Part shown: positions 24,168-31,731 of the stretch, piece by piece
How the letters are laid out: every line of letters begins with the position of its first letter
Numbering within the stretch: the stretch's first letter is position 1
From: Burkholderiales bacterium
GTDB taxonomy: Bacteria > Pseudomonadota > Gammaproteobacteria > Burkholderiales > Burkholderiaceae_C
NCBI GenBank assembly: GCA_026400275.1
Contig: JAPLPK010000070.1
Coordinates: 1-32,536, forward strand
Reading direction: 5' to 3'
Length of the DNA: 32,536 nucleotides
Made by a program: the position numbers and the translations under genes
Notes under the pieces: model-generated
What the model was told of the DNA's origin: nothing
Seen by the model: only the letters and a program-made list of their open reading frames with translations
Databases searched by the model: none

Positions 24168-24830
24168 CTAAGGCGTGCCGTAACGCGCCAGGATGTTGTC
24201 AAAGCCGGTGTTGGCACGGGCCAAAGCACCGGGGGTTTTCAGAAATCGGGCTTCATAGTGCAATGACAGGATCAGACCGTGGATCTCGAAGGCGGCCTGG
24301 CGTTCGTCCGCATCGGGGCGCAACTCGCCCACCTCCTTGGCCTGCTCCAGCGCACGGCAGAAGGCCGACAGCCACGCCTGGACCGAGTCGGCCAGGGCAT
24401 CACGCACAGGGCCAGGCCGGTCGTCAAACTCGACGGCTCCGCTGATGAAGATGCAGCCAGACTGCAACTCGATGGACACGCGCTGCATCCAGTTGGCAAA
24501 CAGCGCCTTGACCCTGGGCAGGCCGCGCGGCGCCTGCATGGCGGGGTAGAAAACCTCGGCTTCAAACAGGCGGTGGTATTCACGCACCACCGAAATCTGC
24601 AGCTCCTCGCGGGAGCCGAAATGCGCGAACACACCGGACTTGCTCATGTGCGTGACTTCGGCCAACGCACCGATGCTCAAGCCCTCCAGGCCAACATGGC
24701 TGGCCAGGCGCAAGGCTGCGTCAACGATGGATGCCTTGGTTTGCCGGCCCTTGACCAGGGCGCGGCCATCGCGCACGCCCTCTCCCGCAGGGGCGCGGGT
24801 GGCATCCACAGGATCTCCTTTGGCAGACAT
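24168..24830 (-). CDS. TetR family repressor of the beta-oxidation operon
   Basis: A 220-residue regulator. The N-terminal helix-turn-helix spans about 30-75: KASIVDAALRLASHVGLEGLSIGALAEVTHMSKSGVFAHF, with GVFAHFGSREEL as the usual TetR ending. The C-terminal ligand domain contains SGCIFISGAVEFDDRPGPVRD, seen in TetR proteins whose genes adjoin acyl-CoA metabolism. It is the first gene of the operon and has a 24-bp palindrome over its own promoter (24848-24871), so autorepression with relief by an acyl-CoA ligand is likely (inference). The 18-residue N-terminal tail rich in small residues may be disordered. Confidence 0.9.
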   Translation of the reverse strand: MSAKGDPVDATRAPAGEGVRDGRALVKGRQTKASIVDAALRLASHVGLEGLSIGALAEVTHMSKSGVFAHFGSREELQISVVREYHRLFEAEVFYPAMQAPRGLPRVKALFANWMQRVSIELQSGCIFISGAVEFDDRPGPVRDALADSVQAWLSAFCRALEQAKEVGELRPDADERQAAFEIHGLILSLHYEARFLKTPGALARANTGFDNILARYGTP

Positions 24831-24847
24831 GGCATTCCTTATGCAAA

Positions 24848-24902
24848 AATAAAACGAACGATCGTGCTATTTAAGGATATTCGAAGCCAATACTTTTAGC
24901 AA
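24848..24902 (-). promoter_or_regulatory. Operon promoter with TetR operator palindrome
   Basis: On the minus strand, TTGCTA (24897-24902), a 17-bp spacer and TATCCT (24874-24879) form a promoter. Immediately downstream, a 24-bp palindrome AATAGCACGATC / GTTCGTTTTATT (24848-24871) has 10 of 12 matching pairs. It covers the start of transcription and ends 17 bp before the TetR ATG. The placement is typical of TetR autorepression. Confidence 0.65.
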
Positions 24903-24982
24903 TGCATTTTTGGGGAGCGCGTGTCGATAAACCCAGGGGCAAACCCTAGGTTTGGGGTGAAAATCGGAGTTTTGGGTGGGGG

Positions 24983-25013
24983 TAGCAAGCAGGGCCAGAC
25001 GCGGCCCTGCCTA
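24983..25013. terminator. Strong hairpin downstream of the FAH-family gene
   Basis: Perfect GCAGGGCC-AGACGC-GGCCCTGC (24989-25010), with nearby GGTAG/CTACC able to extend it. It lies about 60 bp after the FAH-family stop and upstream of the TetR promoter. It lacks a T-tract, so a terminator role is only possible. Confidence 0.35.
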
Positions 25014-25073
25014 CCAAGTGCGCTCCCCTTGCTCTGGGGGGGCGACAAGCGCAGCCAGCGCCGCGCGAACGAG

Positions 25074-25922
25074 TTACAACTTGAACGGCACCACGACTTG
25101 GTGCTGTTCGCCCAGGCCTTCGATACCCAGCGACATGGTGTCGCCTTTCTTCAGGAACACGGGGGGCTTCATACCCAGGCCGACACCGGGTGGCGTGCCG
25201 GTGGTGATCACGTCACCGGGCATCAGAGTCATGAACTGGCTGAGGTAGCTGACGATCTTGGCCACGCTGAAGATCATGGTCTTGGTGCTGCCGGTCTGCA
25301 CGCGCTTGCCGTTCACGTCCAGCCACATGCTGAGCTTTTGCGGGTTTGGCACTTCGTCGCGCGTCACCAGCCAGGGGCCCAGCGGGCCGAAGGTGTCGCA
25401 GCCTTTGCCCTTGTCCCATGTGCCGCCGCGCTCCAGCTGGTATTCGCGCTCGCTGATGTCGTTGATGGTGCAATAGCCGGCCACAAAGTTCAGCGCGTCT
25501 TTTTGCGACACGTAGCGGGCCTGCGTGCCGATGACCACGCCCAGCTCAACTTCCCAGTCGGTCTTCTTCGAGCCCTTGGGCAGCATCACGGGGTCGTTCG
25601 GACCCTGGATGCACGACGTGGCCTTCATGAACACCACCGGCTCGGCCGGTATCGGCAAGCCCGACTCGGCGGCATGGTCGGCGTAGTTCAGGCCAATGGC
25701 GATGAACTTGCCCACGTTCGCCACCGGGCTGCCCATACGCGGCTTACCCTTGACCAGCGGCAGCTTGGCCGGATTCAGCTTGGCGATCTTCGCCAGGGCC
25801 GCGTCGCCCAGCTGCGCCGGGCCGATGTCTTTGAGCTCGGCGCTGAGGTCACGCAGCTTGCCTTCGGCATCGACCAGGCCGGGCTTTTCCTTTCCGGGGT
25901 TGCCATAACGAACCAGTTTCAT
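25074..25922 (-). CDS. Fumarylacetoacetate hydrolase family protein (diketo-deoxy sugar acid hydrolase-like)
   Basis: A 282-residue cytoplasmic metal-dependent hydrolase. The metal-binding residues appear as Glu124 and Glu126 in DWEVELGVVIG and Asp155 in TINDISERE; GLNYADHAAE and TGTPPGVGLGMKPP are also conserved in the family. Its length and motifs resemble enzymes that split 2,4-diketo-3-deoxy sugar acids (fuconate or rhamnonate pathways), often annotated as ureidoglycolate lyase. The neighbouring UxaA-family dehydratase and GntR regulator support sugar-acid catabolism, but the exact substrate is inferred. ATG 25922 with AAGGAA upstream is chosen; the frame extends to 26030 without family sequence. 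It is divergent from the GntR gene with a shared control region. Confidence 0.88.
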   Translation of the reverse strand: MKLVRYGNPGKEKPGLVDAEGKLRDLSAELKDIGPAQLGDAALAKIAKLNPAKLPLVKGKPRMGSPVANVGKFIAIGLNYADHAAESGLPIPAEPVVFMKATSCIQGPNDPVMLPKGSKKTDWEVELGVVIGTQARYVSQKDALNFVAGYCTINDISEREYQLERGGTWDKGKGCDTFGPLGPWLVTRDEVPNPQKLSMWLDVNGKRVQTGSTKTMIFSVAKIVSYLSQFMTLMPGDVITTGTPPGVGLGMKPPVFLKKGDTMSLGIEGLGEQHQVVVPFKL

Positions 25923-25977
25923 GGATTTCCTTTGTGTGTAAAAAAGCGATTCAAAACCCAACATACCCTGTTGAACG

Positions 25978-26005
25978 CAGGGGCCCGCAGCGGCGCAGGC
26001 CCCTG
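25978..26005. promoter_or_regulatory. Leader hairpin with an overlapping alternative hairpin
   Basis: CAGGGGCC (25978-25985) and GGCCCCTG (25998-26005) form a perfect 8-bp stem with a 12-nt loop. The same left arm can instead pair with CCCTG at 25966-25970 (loop TTGAACG), so the two hairpins exclude each other. On the minus strand both lie in the probable 5' leader of the FAH-family gene. Confidence 0.35.
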
Positions 26006-26044
26006 GGTTTTGCCGGATGCCTCCCAGCATAATGTGTGGGATTA

Positions 26045-26073
26045 TTAATTGGCCTTACCACTTGGCCAATTAA
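26045..26073. promoter_or_regulatory. Candidate GntR operator between divergent genes
   Basis: Perfect 10-bp arms, TTAATTGGCC (26045-26054) and GGCCAATTAA (26064-26073), separated by TTACCACTT. The left part TTGGCCTTACCA resembles the TTGGT-N-ACCAA style of FadR/PdhR-type GntR sites. It lies 49 bp before the GntR ATG and 122 bp before the FAH-family ATG, so it can control both. Confidence 0.65.
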
Positions 26074-26122
26074 GGCTTACCCTTAACCCTGTTCTCTACC
26101 CCTGCTTGAACCTTTCTGATCC

Positions 26123-26833
26123 ATGCCACTGCACCCCCTGGAACCCCAACGCCTGTACCGCCAGATCGCCGAGCAGATGCGCAAGGGCATGCTGTCTGGT
26201 GAGTTCCCGGTGGGTACGCGGCTACCGGCGGAGCGCGAGCTGGCCATCCAGCTCGGCGTAAGCCGCCCCTCCGTGCGCGAGGCGCTGATTGCGCTGGAGG
26301 TAGAAGGCTGGGTGGAGGTGCGCACCGGCTCTGGTGTGTATGTACTGGAACGCGGCCCGCGCAGCCCAAACGCCACCGTGCCCACCGCCGAATGGGGCCC
26401 GCTGGAGCTGATCCGCGCCCGCCGCGTCATCGAGGGTGAAACCGCCGCCCTGGCCGCCACCCTGGCGCAACCCGAACACATCGCCGCCATGCAGCAAGCC
26501 CTGCTAACCATGCAGGACGAAGCCGCGCAAGGCAAGGCACCGCTGGACGGCGACCGAGACTTCCACTCCGCCATCGTGCAAGCCAGCGGCAACGCCGTGC
26601 TGGTGGAAACCATCCACAGCTTCTGGGACGCTCGGCGCGGCCACCTTTTCACCCGGCTGGGCGGCTACTTTGAAAGCCCACGCTCCTGGCGCATGGCGCT
26701 GAAGGAGCACCAGGCCATCCTGGCCGCCATCCAGGCCCAGGATGCTGTTGCCGCCCGTGCCGCCATGCACGCCCACATGGACAAATCACACCACCGGCTG
26801 AACGCCAGCTGGCAAAAAGCCAACCCCGCCTGA
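26123..26833 (+). CDS. FadR-family GntR transcriptional regulator
   Basis: A 236-residue regulator with the winged helix-turn-helix at about 10-75 (GEFPVGTRLPAERELAIQLG, VSRPSVREALIALEVEGWVE) and a helical FCD domain containing DRDFHSAIVQASGN and a later EHQAILAAI. Divergent placement from the FAH-family gene and direct juxtaposition to the UxaA-family gene suggest that it represses both, with a sugar acid or its breakdown product as ligand. It is a different protein from the GntR at 15266 but belongs to the same subfamily. Its stop is followed by the UxaA frame without a clear ribosome-binding site. Confidence 0.92.
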   Translation: MPLHPLEPQRLYRQIAEQMRKGMLSGEFPVGTRLPAERELAIQLGVSRPSVREALIALEVEGWVEVRTGSGVYVLERGPRSPNATVPTAEWGPLELIRARRVIEGETAALAATLAQPEHIAAMQQALLTMQDEAAQGKAPLDGDRDFHSAIVQASGNAVLVETIHSFWDARRGHLFTRLGGYFESPRSWRMALKEHQAILAAIQAQDAVAARAAMHAHMDKSHHRLNASWQKANPA

Positions 26834-26895
26834 ACTGCTCCGCCACCCTGACCACCACTTCCGCCCCGTTCATTCGCCTCCATCCTGCCGACGAT

Positions 26896-28386
26896 GTGCT
26901 CATCGCCCGCAACCAGCTGCTCAGCGGCGCCAACGTCGAGGGCATCGCCGTCAAAGGCATGGTGCCACCGGGCCACAAGATCGCCACCCACGCGATTGCC
27001 GCTGGCGAGCCGGTGCGGCGCTACAACCAGATCATCGGCTTCGCCTCGCGCGCCATTGGTCCGGGCGAACATGTACACACCCACAACCTGAACATGGGGC
27101 CGGACAAGGGTGACTTTGCCCGCGACTACGCGTTTGGCGCCGATGTAAAACCCGCCGCGCCACGCCGTGAAGCCACGTTCATGGGCATCCGGCGCGCCGA
27201 TGGCCGGGTGGCCACGCGCAACTACATCGGCATCCTCAGCAGCGTGAACTGCTCGGCCACCGTGGCCCGCGCCATTGCCGAGCACTTCTCACGCCAGACC
27301 AACCCCGCCGCCCTGGCCGACTACCCGCACATCGACGGCGTGGTCGCCCTGACCCACGGCACCGGCTGCGGCATGGATGGCGAGGGCCTGGGCCTACAAC
27401 TACTGGAACGCACACTGGCTGGTTACGCCACCCACCCCAACTTCGGCGCCGTGGTGGTCATCGGCCTGGGCTGCGAGGTCAACCAGACCAGCGCCTGGCT
27501 GGCCCACAGCAGCCTGCGCGAGGGCGACACCCTGCAGACCTACAACATCCAGGACGCAGGTGGCACCCGCCATGCCGTCGAAAAAGGCATTGCCTTGGTG
27601 AGCAATATGCTCGCCAGCGCTAACAATGTGCAGCGCGAGCCCTGCAGCGTCTCCCACATCACCATCGGCCTGCAGTGCGGCGGATCGGACGGCTACTCGG
27701 GCGTCAGTGCGAATCCGGCGCTGGGCGTAGCGGTCGATCTGCTGGTGGCCCATGGCGGTACCGCCATCCTGAGCGAAACCCCCGAGGTGTATGGCGCCGA
27801 GCATCTGCTGACCCGCCGCGCCGTCAAGCCTGAGATCGCCGAAAAGCTGGTCGGCCGCATCAAGTGGTGGGAGCACTACACCGAGATCAACGGCGGCGAA
27901 ATGAACAACAACCCCTCGCCCGGCAACAAGGCCGGCGGGCTGACCACCATCCTGGAAAAGTCACTCGGCGCAGTCGCCAAGGGCGGCACGACCAACCTGG
28001 AGGGCGTGTATGAATACGCCGAACCGGTGACGGCGCACGGCTTCGTCTTCATGGACACACCCGGCTACGACCCGGTCAGCGCCACCGGCCAGGTCGCCGG
28101 CGGGGCCAACGTGATCTGCTTCACCACCGGCCGTGGCAGCGCCTACGGCTGCGCGCCCTCTCCTTCGCTGAAGCTGGCTACCAACTCAGCGCTGTGGCAG
28201 CGGCAGGAGGAAGACATGGACATCAACTGCGGCGAGATCATCGACGGCAGCAGCTCGGTGCAGGAGATGGGCCAGCGCATCTTCGAGCTGGTGCTGGCCA
28301 CCGCCTCGGGCGAGCAAAGCAAAAGCGAGCGCCACGGCTACGGGCAGAACGAGTTCGTGCCCTGGCAGGTCGGCGCGGTGATGTAG
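26896..28386 (+). CDS. UxaA-family sugar-acid dehydratase (altronate/galactarate dehydratase-like)
   Basis: At least 496 residues. The first about 80 residues form an SAF-type domain (GIAVKGMVPPGHKIATHAIA, GEPVRRYNQIIGFA), followed by an iron-containing UxaA catalytic part: NYIGILSSVNCSATVARAI, HGTGCGMDG, IGLGCEVNQ, GLQCGGSDGYSGVSANPALG, NPSPGNKAGGLT and MDTPGYDPVSATGQVAGGAN, with several conserved cysteines. It would dehydrate an aldonic or aldaric acid. The start is uncertain: GTG 26896 is the first ordinary start, but in-frame upstream codons read TTTSAPFIRLHPADD, which looks like the family N-terminus. A CTG at 26848 stands where an ATG would be expected. With that start it is 512 residues. 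It is cotranscribed with the GntR gene or starts very close to it. Confidence 0.88.
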   Translation: MLIARNQLLSGANVEGIAVKGMVPPGHKIATHAIAAGEPVRRYNQIIGFASRAIGPGEHVHTHNLNMGPDKGDFARDYAFGADVKPAAPRREATFMGIRRADGRVATRNYIGILSSVNCSATVARAIAEHFSRQTNPAALADYPHIDGVVALTHGTGCGMDGEGLGLQLLERTLAGYATHPNFGAVVVIGLGCEVNQTSAWLAHSSLREGDTLQTYNIQDAGGTRHAVEKGIALVSNMLASANNVQREPCSVSHITIGLQCGGSDGYSGVSANPALGVAVDLLVAHGGTAILSETPEVYGAEHLLTRRAVKPEIAEKLVGRIKWWEHYTEINGGEMNNNPSPGNKAGGLTTILEKSLGAVAKGGTTNLEGVYEYAEPVTAHGFVFMDTPGYDPVSATGQVAGGANVICFTTGRGSAYGCAPSPSLKLATNSALWQRQEEDMDINCGEIIDGSSSVQEMGQRIFELVLATASGEQSKSERHGYGQNEFVPWQVGAVM

Positions 28387-28420
28387 ACCTCTCCTCACGT
28401 TGCCGAAATTTACACATAAA

Positions 28421-28475
28421 AACAGACTCTGGCGCAGATAAAACCTGCGCAAGCAGCTACTTTTTTTATAGCAAA
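28421..28475. repeat. Dispersed palindromic repeat, copy H
   Basis: An intergenic copy between convergent genes: CTCTGGCGCAGATAAAACCT, GCGCAAGCAGCTACTTTTTT, TATAGCAAA. One of the better preserved copies. The hairpin followed by a T-run could terminate the UxaA transcript (inference). Confidence 0.78.
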
Positions 28476-28481
28476 TATAAA

Positions 28482-28907
28482 TCAGTCGCCCGTCGCCAGC
28501 TCGGCCTGCCAGCGGTCCAGGTTCTGCTCGTTGGCCGGCTCCACGATGTGCCGCACGGCGGCCGCGACTTCCGCACTCTCGAAAGCCTGCTCCCACGTCA
28601 CCCGCGTGCCCGCCGCCGTGGGCTCCAGGCCGATGGTGAGCACAAAGTGTGGCTGCGACAGATGCTGCACCACGATCTTGCGCGCCGGCTCGATCTGCCC
28701 GAAGGTAGATTCGTTGAGATAGCTAGCGCCATCCGGCCCGTGCATGGTGAAGCGCCACTGGCCGCCTGGCTTGAACTCGAAGACTTCGAAGCTGTTGTGA
28801 AAACCATCCGGCCCCCACCACCGGGCCAAACGCTCGGGCGCGGCAAATGCTGCGAATACAGCGTTCGGTAGGGTCGTGAAGATTCTGGACGTTTTAAAGG
28901 TGGTCAT
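28482..28907 (-). CDS. SRPBCC (AHSA1/START-like) family protein
   Basis: A 141-residue protein of the activator-of-Hsp90-ATPase/START helix-grip fold. It shows FTTLPNAVFAAFAAPERLARWWGPDGF at the N-terminus, FKPGGQWRFTMHGPDG, and VTWEQAFESAEVAAAV, all standard for AHSA1-type SRPBCC domains. These bind hydrophobic ligands or act as partners of regulators; no specific substrate can be given. GGAGA lies upstream of ATG 28907. It is convergent with the UxaA gene, and the GGDEF-EAL gene ends 81 bp upstream on the same strand. Confidence 0.9.
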   Translation of the reverse strand: MTTFKTSRIFTTLPNAVFAAFAAPERLARWWGPDGFHNSFEVFEFKPGGQWRFTMHGPDGASYLNESTFGQIEPARKIVVQHLSQPHFVLTIGLEPTAAGTRVTWEQAFESAEVAAAVRHIVEPANEQNLDRWQAELATGD

Positions 28908-28988
28908 AGCGGCTTCTCCTAGGCGGGCGAATTGGCAAATTTTGACAACTAGGAACGTATAAGAAAAGTGTCGCAGCCTGGTGTGGCA

Positions 28989-31412
28989 CTAGATGGCCGG
29001 CCCCAGCTCAACGGTCTTGGCCTGACGGATGTAGCTGGCAACGGCATCCGCCGACATCGGGCGCTCAAAGTAGTAGCCCTGTGCCTCATCGCAACCGAAG
29101 ACGCGCAGCTGGTGCAGCATGTCGGCGGTTTCAACGCCTTCGGCGATGGTGCGCAGGTTCAGGCTGCGGGCCATTTGGATAATGGCCCGCACGATCGCCG
29201 CGTCATCGGGGTCAGTACCCAAATCGCGCACAAAGGACTGGTCGATCTTGAGCTTGTCTATGTCAAAACGCTTCAAATACGACAGACTGGAATAACCGGT
29301 GCCGAAATCGTCGATAGACAGCTTCACACCCAGCAGCTTCAAGCGCTTGACACAGTCCAACACGCCCTCCACGTTCTGGATCAGGATCGACTCGGTCAGC
29401 TCCAGTTCCAGCAGCGCGGGGTTCAGCCGGCTTTCTTCCAGCGCATGGATCACCGACCGCTCCACGCTACCGCGTTTGAACTGCACGGCAGAGAGGTTCA
29501 CCGCCATGCACAGTTCAGGCAGTCCGTCGCGCTGCCAGGCCATGGCCTGGCGGCATGCCTCACGCAAGACCCAGTCGCCAATCGGGACGATCAGACCGCT
29601 CTCTTCGGACACCGGTATGAAGCGCGCAGGCGACACCATGCCGAGCTGGGGGTGATTCCACCGGATCAGCGCCTCGACCCCAACGATGGCACCGCTGGTC
29701 AGATCGATCTGGGGCTGGTAGTGCAAAACGAATTCATTGCGCTCCAGCGCGCGCCGCAGGCCATTGCGGATGAACTGGTGCTCGATCGCCTCCACGTCCA
29801 TCGCGTCGTCAAAGTAACGGTAGGTATTGCGCCCATCCCCTTTGGCTTTGTACATGGCCATGTCGGCCTTTTTGAGCAGGCTCTCAAAGCTCGTACCGTC
29901 CTCAGGAAAAATGGTTACGCCCATGGATACCGAAGTCGAAATTTCATGGCCGTCGGCATAAAAGGGCAACTGCATCTGCTCCATGAGCTTGGCCAGAATC
30001 GGCGCCGCATCTTCCGCCTGGCTCAGGTCCGGCAAAAGAATCAGGAACTCATCCCCCCCCAGCCGGCTGATGGTGTCGGTCTCGCGCATACAGGCACTCA
30101 GGCGGATGGCGATCTGTTTGAGGAAGGCATCGCCGCTATCGTGGCCCAGCGTGTCGTTGATGCTCTTGAAGTTATCCAGATCCAGAAACAGCAGCATCAC
30201 GCGCCAGTTTGTTCGGCTCGCCTGGGCCTTGGCCTGCTCGAAACGGTCCTGCAGCAGCAGGCGGTTAGGCAGGCCGGTCAGCGCGTCATGGAAAGCCTGA
30301 AACTGAATCTGCTGCTCTGCCAGCTTGCGCTGGGTGATGTCGGCTACGAGGAATATATTGGCGTCGGTTTGACCGTCTGCAGTGAACAAGGGCGCAGTGG
30401 ACAAGCTGATGTGTACGACGGAGCCATCACGACGTTGTCGTACCAACTCAACCTGGTTGAGCGACTCGCCATTTTGCAGCCTAGAGCAGATGTCCTCGTA
30501 CTCCTGCGTCCTGTCTATTGGGATGAACCGTACCCGATGGCCGATGGCCTCTTCGGCAGTCCAACCAAACATCCTCTGTGCGGCAGGGTTCCAGCTTCTC
30601 ACAACATTATTAAGGTCACTGGTGTAGATGGCCAGGGGTGAGTTCTTCACCATCGACTCCAGCCGCTCATTGCTGGCTTTGAGCTCAGCGCCCGAGCGGA
30701 TGATCTCCTCACGCATCCGATTGACGGCGTTTGCCACGTGGTCGAGCGCATCGGGGCGCCAGCGGCCACCATCCCGACGGTTGAGCTGCAATGGCTGCTC
30801 ACTGGATACATTTCTTGAGAATTGAAGCAGATAGCCGGCAATATGTTCCAGATGCTGCCCTACCAAAGCCTGAAAGATCAGCAGAACGAAGGCGGTGACC
30901 AAAAAGGTCTTGATGGCGTTGCTCACCAGCATGACGATGAATTTGGACCACAGCCGCGACACCACGTTGTCCACGCTGGCGACCACATGCAACTCGCCAA
31001 TCGCTACGCTCTCGCCACCGCTGAGGTGGTTCAAGGGGAAGACGGTTTCGATCTGGCGCCTGGAGGTCTGCGTACCAGCCGACCACTGGGTCTTACCGTC
31101 AGACACGATGCTCAGGTACTCAACGTCGCCCAGGTTCAGCAAACCGTTAAGGTGGTTCTGGATCTGGGTCGGCTCCAGTACCCATACGCTTTCCACCAGG
31201 GTGGGCAAATACACCTTGCGGATCGATTCAACCCGCTCATTGATTCCGCGTATATCCCCCCTATAGTCCAGGTAGAGCTCCACTGCGGTGATGACTGCTG
31301 TGACGGCGGAACTGAATAAGATCACGGCCAGCATGATCCTGCGCGCAATGCCGTTGTTGCGTATCAGCGCCTTGTTGAGGAAATTCAATTTCAGAACGTC
31401 GGCAAGTGTCAT
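28989..31412 (-). CDS. Membrane PAS-GGDEF-EAL cyclic di-GMP signalling protein
   Basis: An 807-residue protein. The N-terminus has two transmembrane segments (about 25-47 and 158-185) enclosing a periplasmic sensor of about 110 residues, then a HAMP-like linker and a PAS domain (MVKNSPLAIYTSDLNNVVRS onward). The GGDEF domain has LGGDEF (452-456) with an RETD I-site. The EAL domain has VEALIRW (EAL at 580-582), LELTES, DDFGTGYSSLSYL and IAEGVET, so both catalytic domains look intact; net activity is not predictable. ATG 31412 with GGAG five bases upstream is preferred over GTG 31472. An 8-base C tract (30053-30060) lies exactly at the GGD codons. Divergent from the periplasmic binding-protein gene, which could supply its signal. 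Confidence 0.93.
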   Translation of the reverse strand: MTLADVLKLNFLNKALIRNNGIARRIMLAVILFSSAVTAVITAVELYLDYRGDIRGINERVESIRKVYLPTLVESVWVLEPTQIQNHLNGLLNLGDVEYLSIVSDGKTQWSAGTQTSRRQIETVFPLNHLSGGESVAIGELHVVASVDNVVSRLWSKFIVMLVSNAIKTFLVTAFVLLIFQALVGQHLEHIAGYLLQFSRNVSSEQPLQLNRRDGGRWRPDALDHVANAVNRMREEIIRSGAELKASNERLESMVKNSPLAIYTSDLNNVVRSWNPAAQRMFGWTAEEAIGHRVRFIPIDRTQEYEDICSRLQNGESLNQVELVRQRRDGSVVHISLSTAPLFTADGQTDANIFLVADITQRKLAEQQIQFQAFHDALTGLPNRLLLQDRFEQAKAQASRTNWRVMLLFLDLDNFKSINDTLGHDSGDAFLKQIAIRLSACMRETDTISRLGGDEFLILLPDLSQAEDAAPILAKLMEQMQLPFYADGHEISTSVSMGVTIFPEDGTSFESLLKKADMAMYKAKGDGRNTYRYFDDAMDVEAIEHQFIRNGLRRALERNEFVLHYQPQIDLTSGAIVGVEALIRWNHPQLGMVSPARFIPVSEESGLIVPIGDWVLREACRQAMAWQRDGLPELCMAVNLSAVQFKRGSVERSVIHALEESRLNPALLELELTESILIQNVEGVLDCVKRLKLLGVKLSIDDFGTGYSSLSYLKRFDIDKLKIDQSFVRDLGTDPDDAAIVRAIIQMARSLNLRTIAEGVETADMLHQLRVFGCDEAQGYYFERPMSADAVASYIRQAKTVELGPAI

Positions 31413-31731
31413 CAGCTCTCCAGCTGTCGAGCGTTGGATCAAAGATGCGCCTGTCGTTCGCTTCGGCTTCACGCGCCGAAGACCATGCCCACGACTTAAG
31501 CGCCCGGGAGACCTTCAAACCAGGTCCGAGTGCGTCTTGCCAAACACATGCATTTGTTCGCACATGCCATTAACCCCAAGCCACAGTGTACGTGCAGCAG
31601 ACATAGCCACCGGTAAAAGTAGCCGCCGAAATTTAAACCCTTTTGTCGCTAGAAAGTCGGGTTATAAATACCAGCATTGAGTATTTACCGACTTGGCATA
31701 CTCCAGGACGCATACCACCTAGGAACTCAAG
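31413..31731. promoter_or_regulatory. Divergent control region with a bulged stem-loop
   Basis: This 319-bp gap holds no gene that I can support. Upstream of the binding-protein gene, TTGTCG (31643-31648), a 16-bp spacer and TAAATA (31665-31670) form a possible plus-strand promoter. Overlapping it, AAGTCGG (31654-31660) and TAAATAC (31665-31671) pair with GTATTTA (31681-31687) and CCGACTT (31688-31694), giving two 7-bp stems separated by a 4-nt bulge. This could be an operator or a 5'-leader structure. Confidence 0.45.

Noticed and set aside
2561-28475. Repeat copies considered as a CRISPR array
   Set aside because: The copies are kilobases apart, occur in both orientations and are palindromic, with no regular spacers and no cas genes.
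28968-30641. 557-residue open frame antisense to the GGDEF-EAL gene
   Set aside because: It is the shadow of clear GGDEF and EAL motifs on the minus strand.
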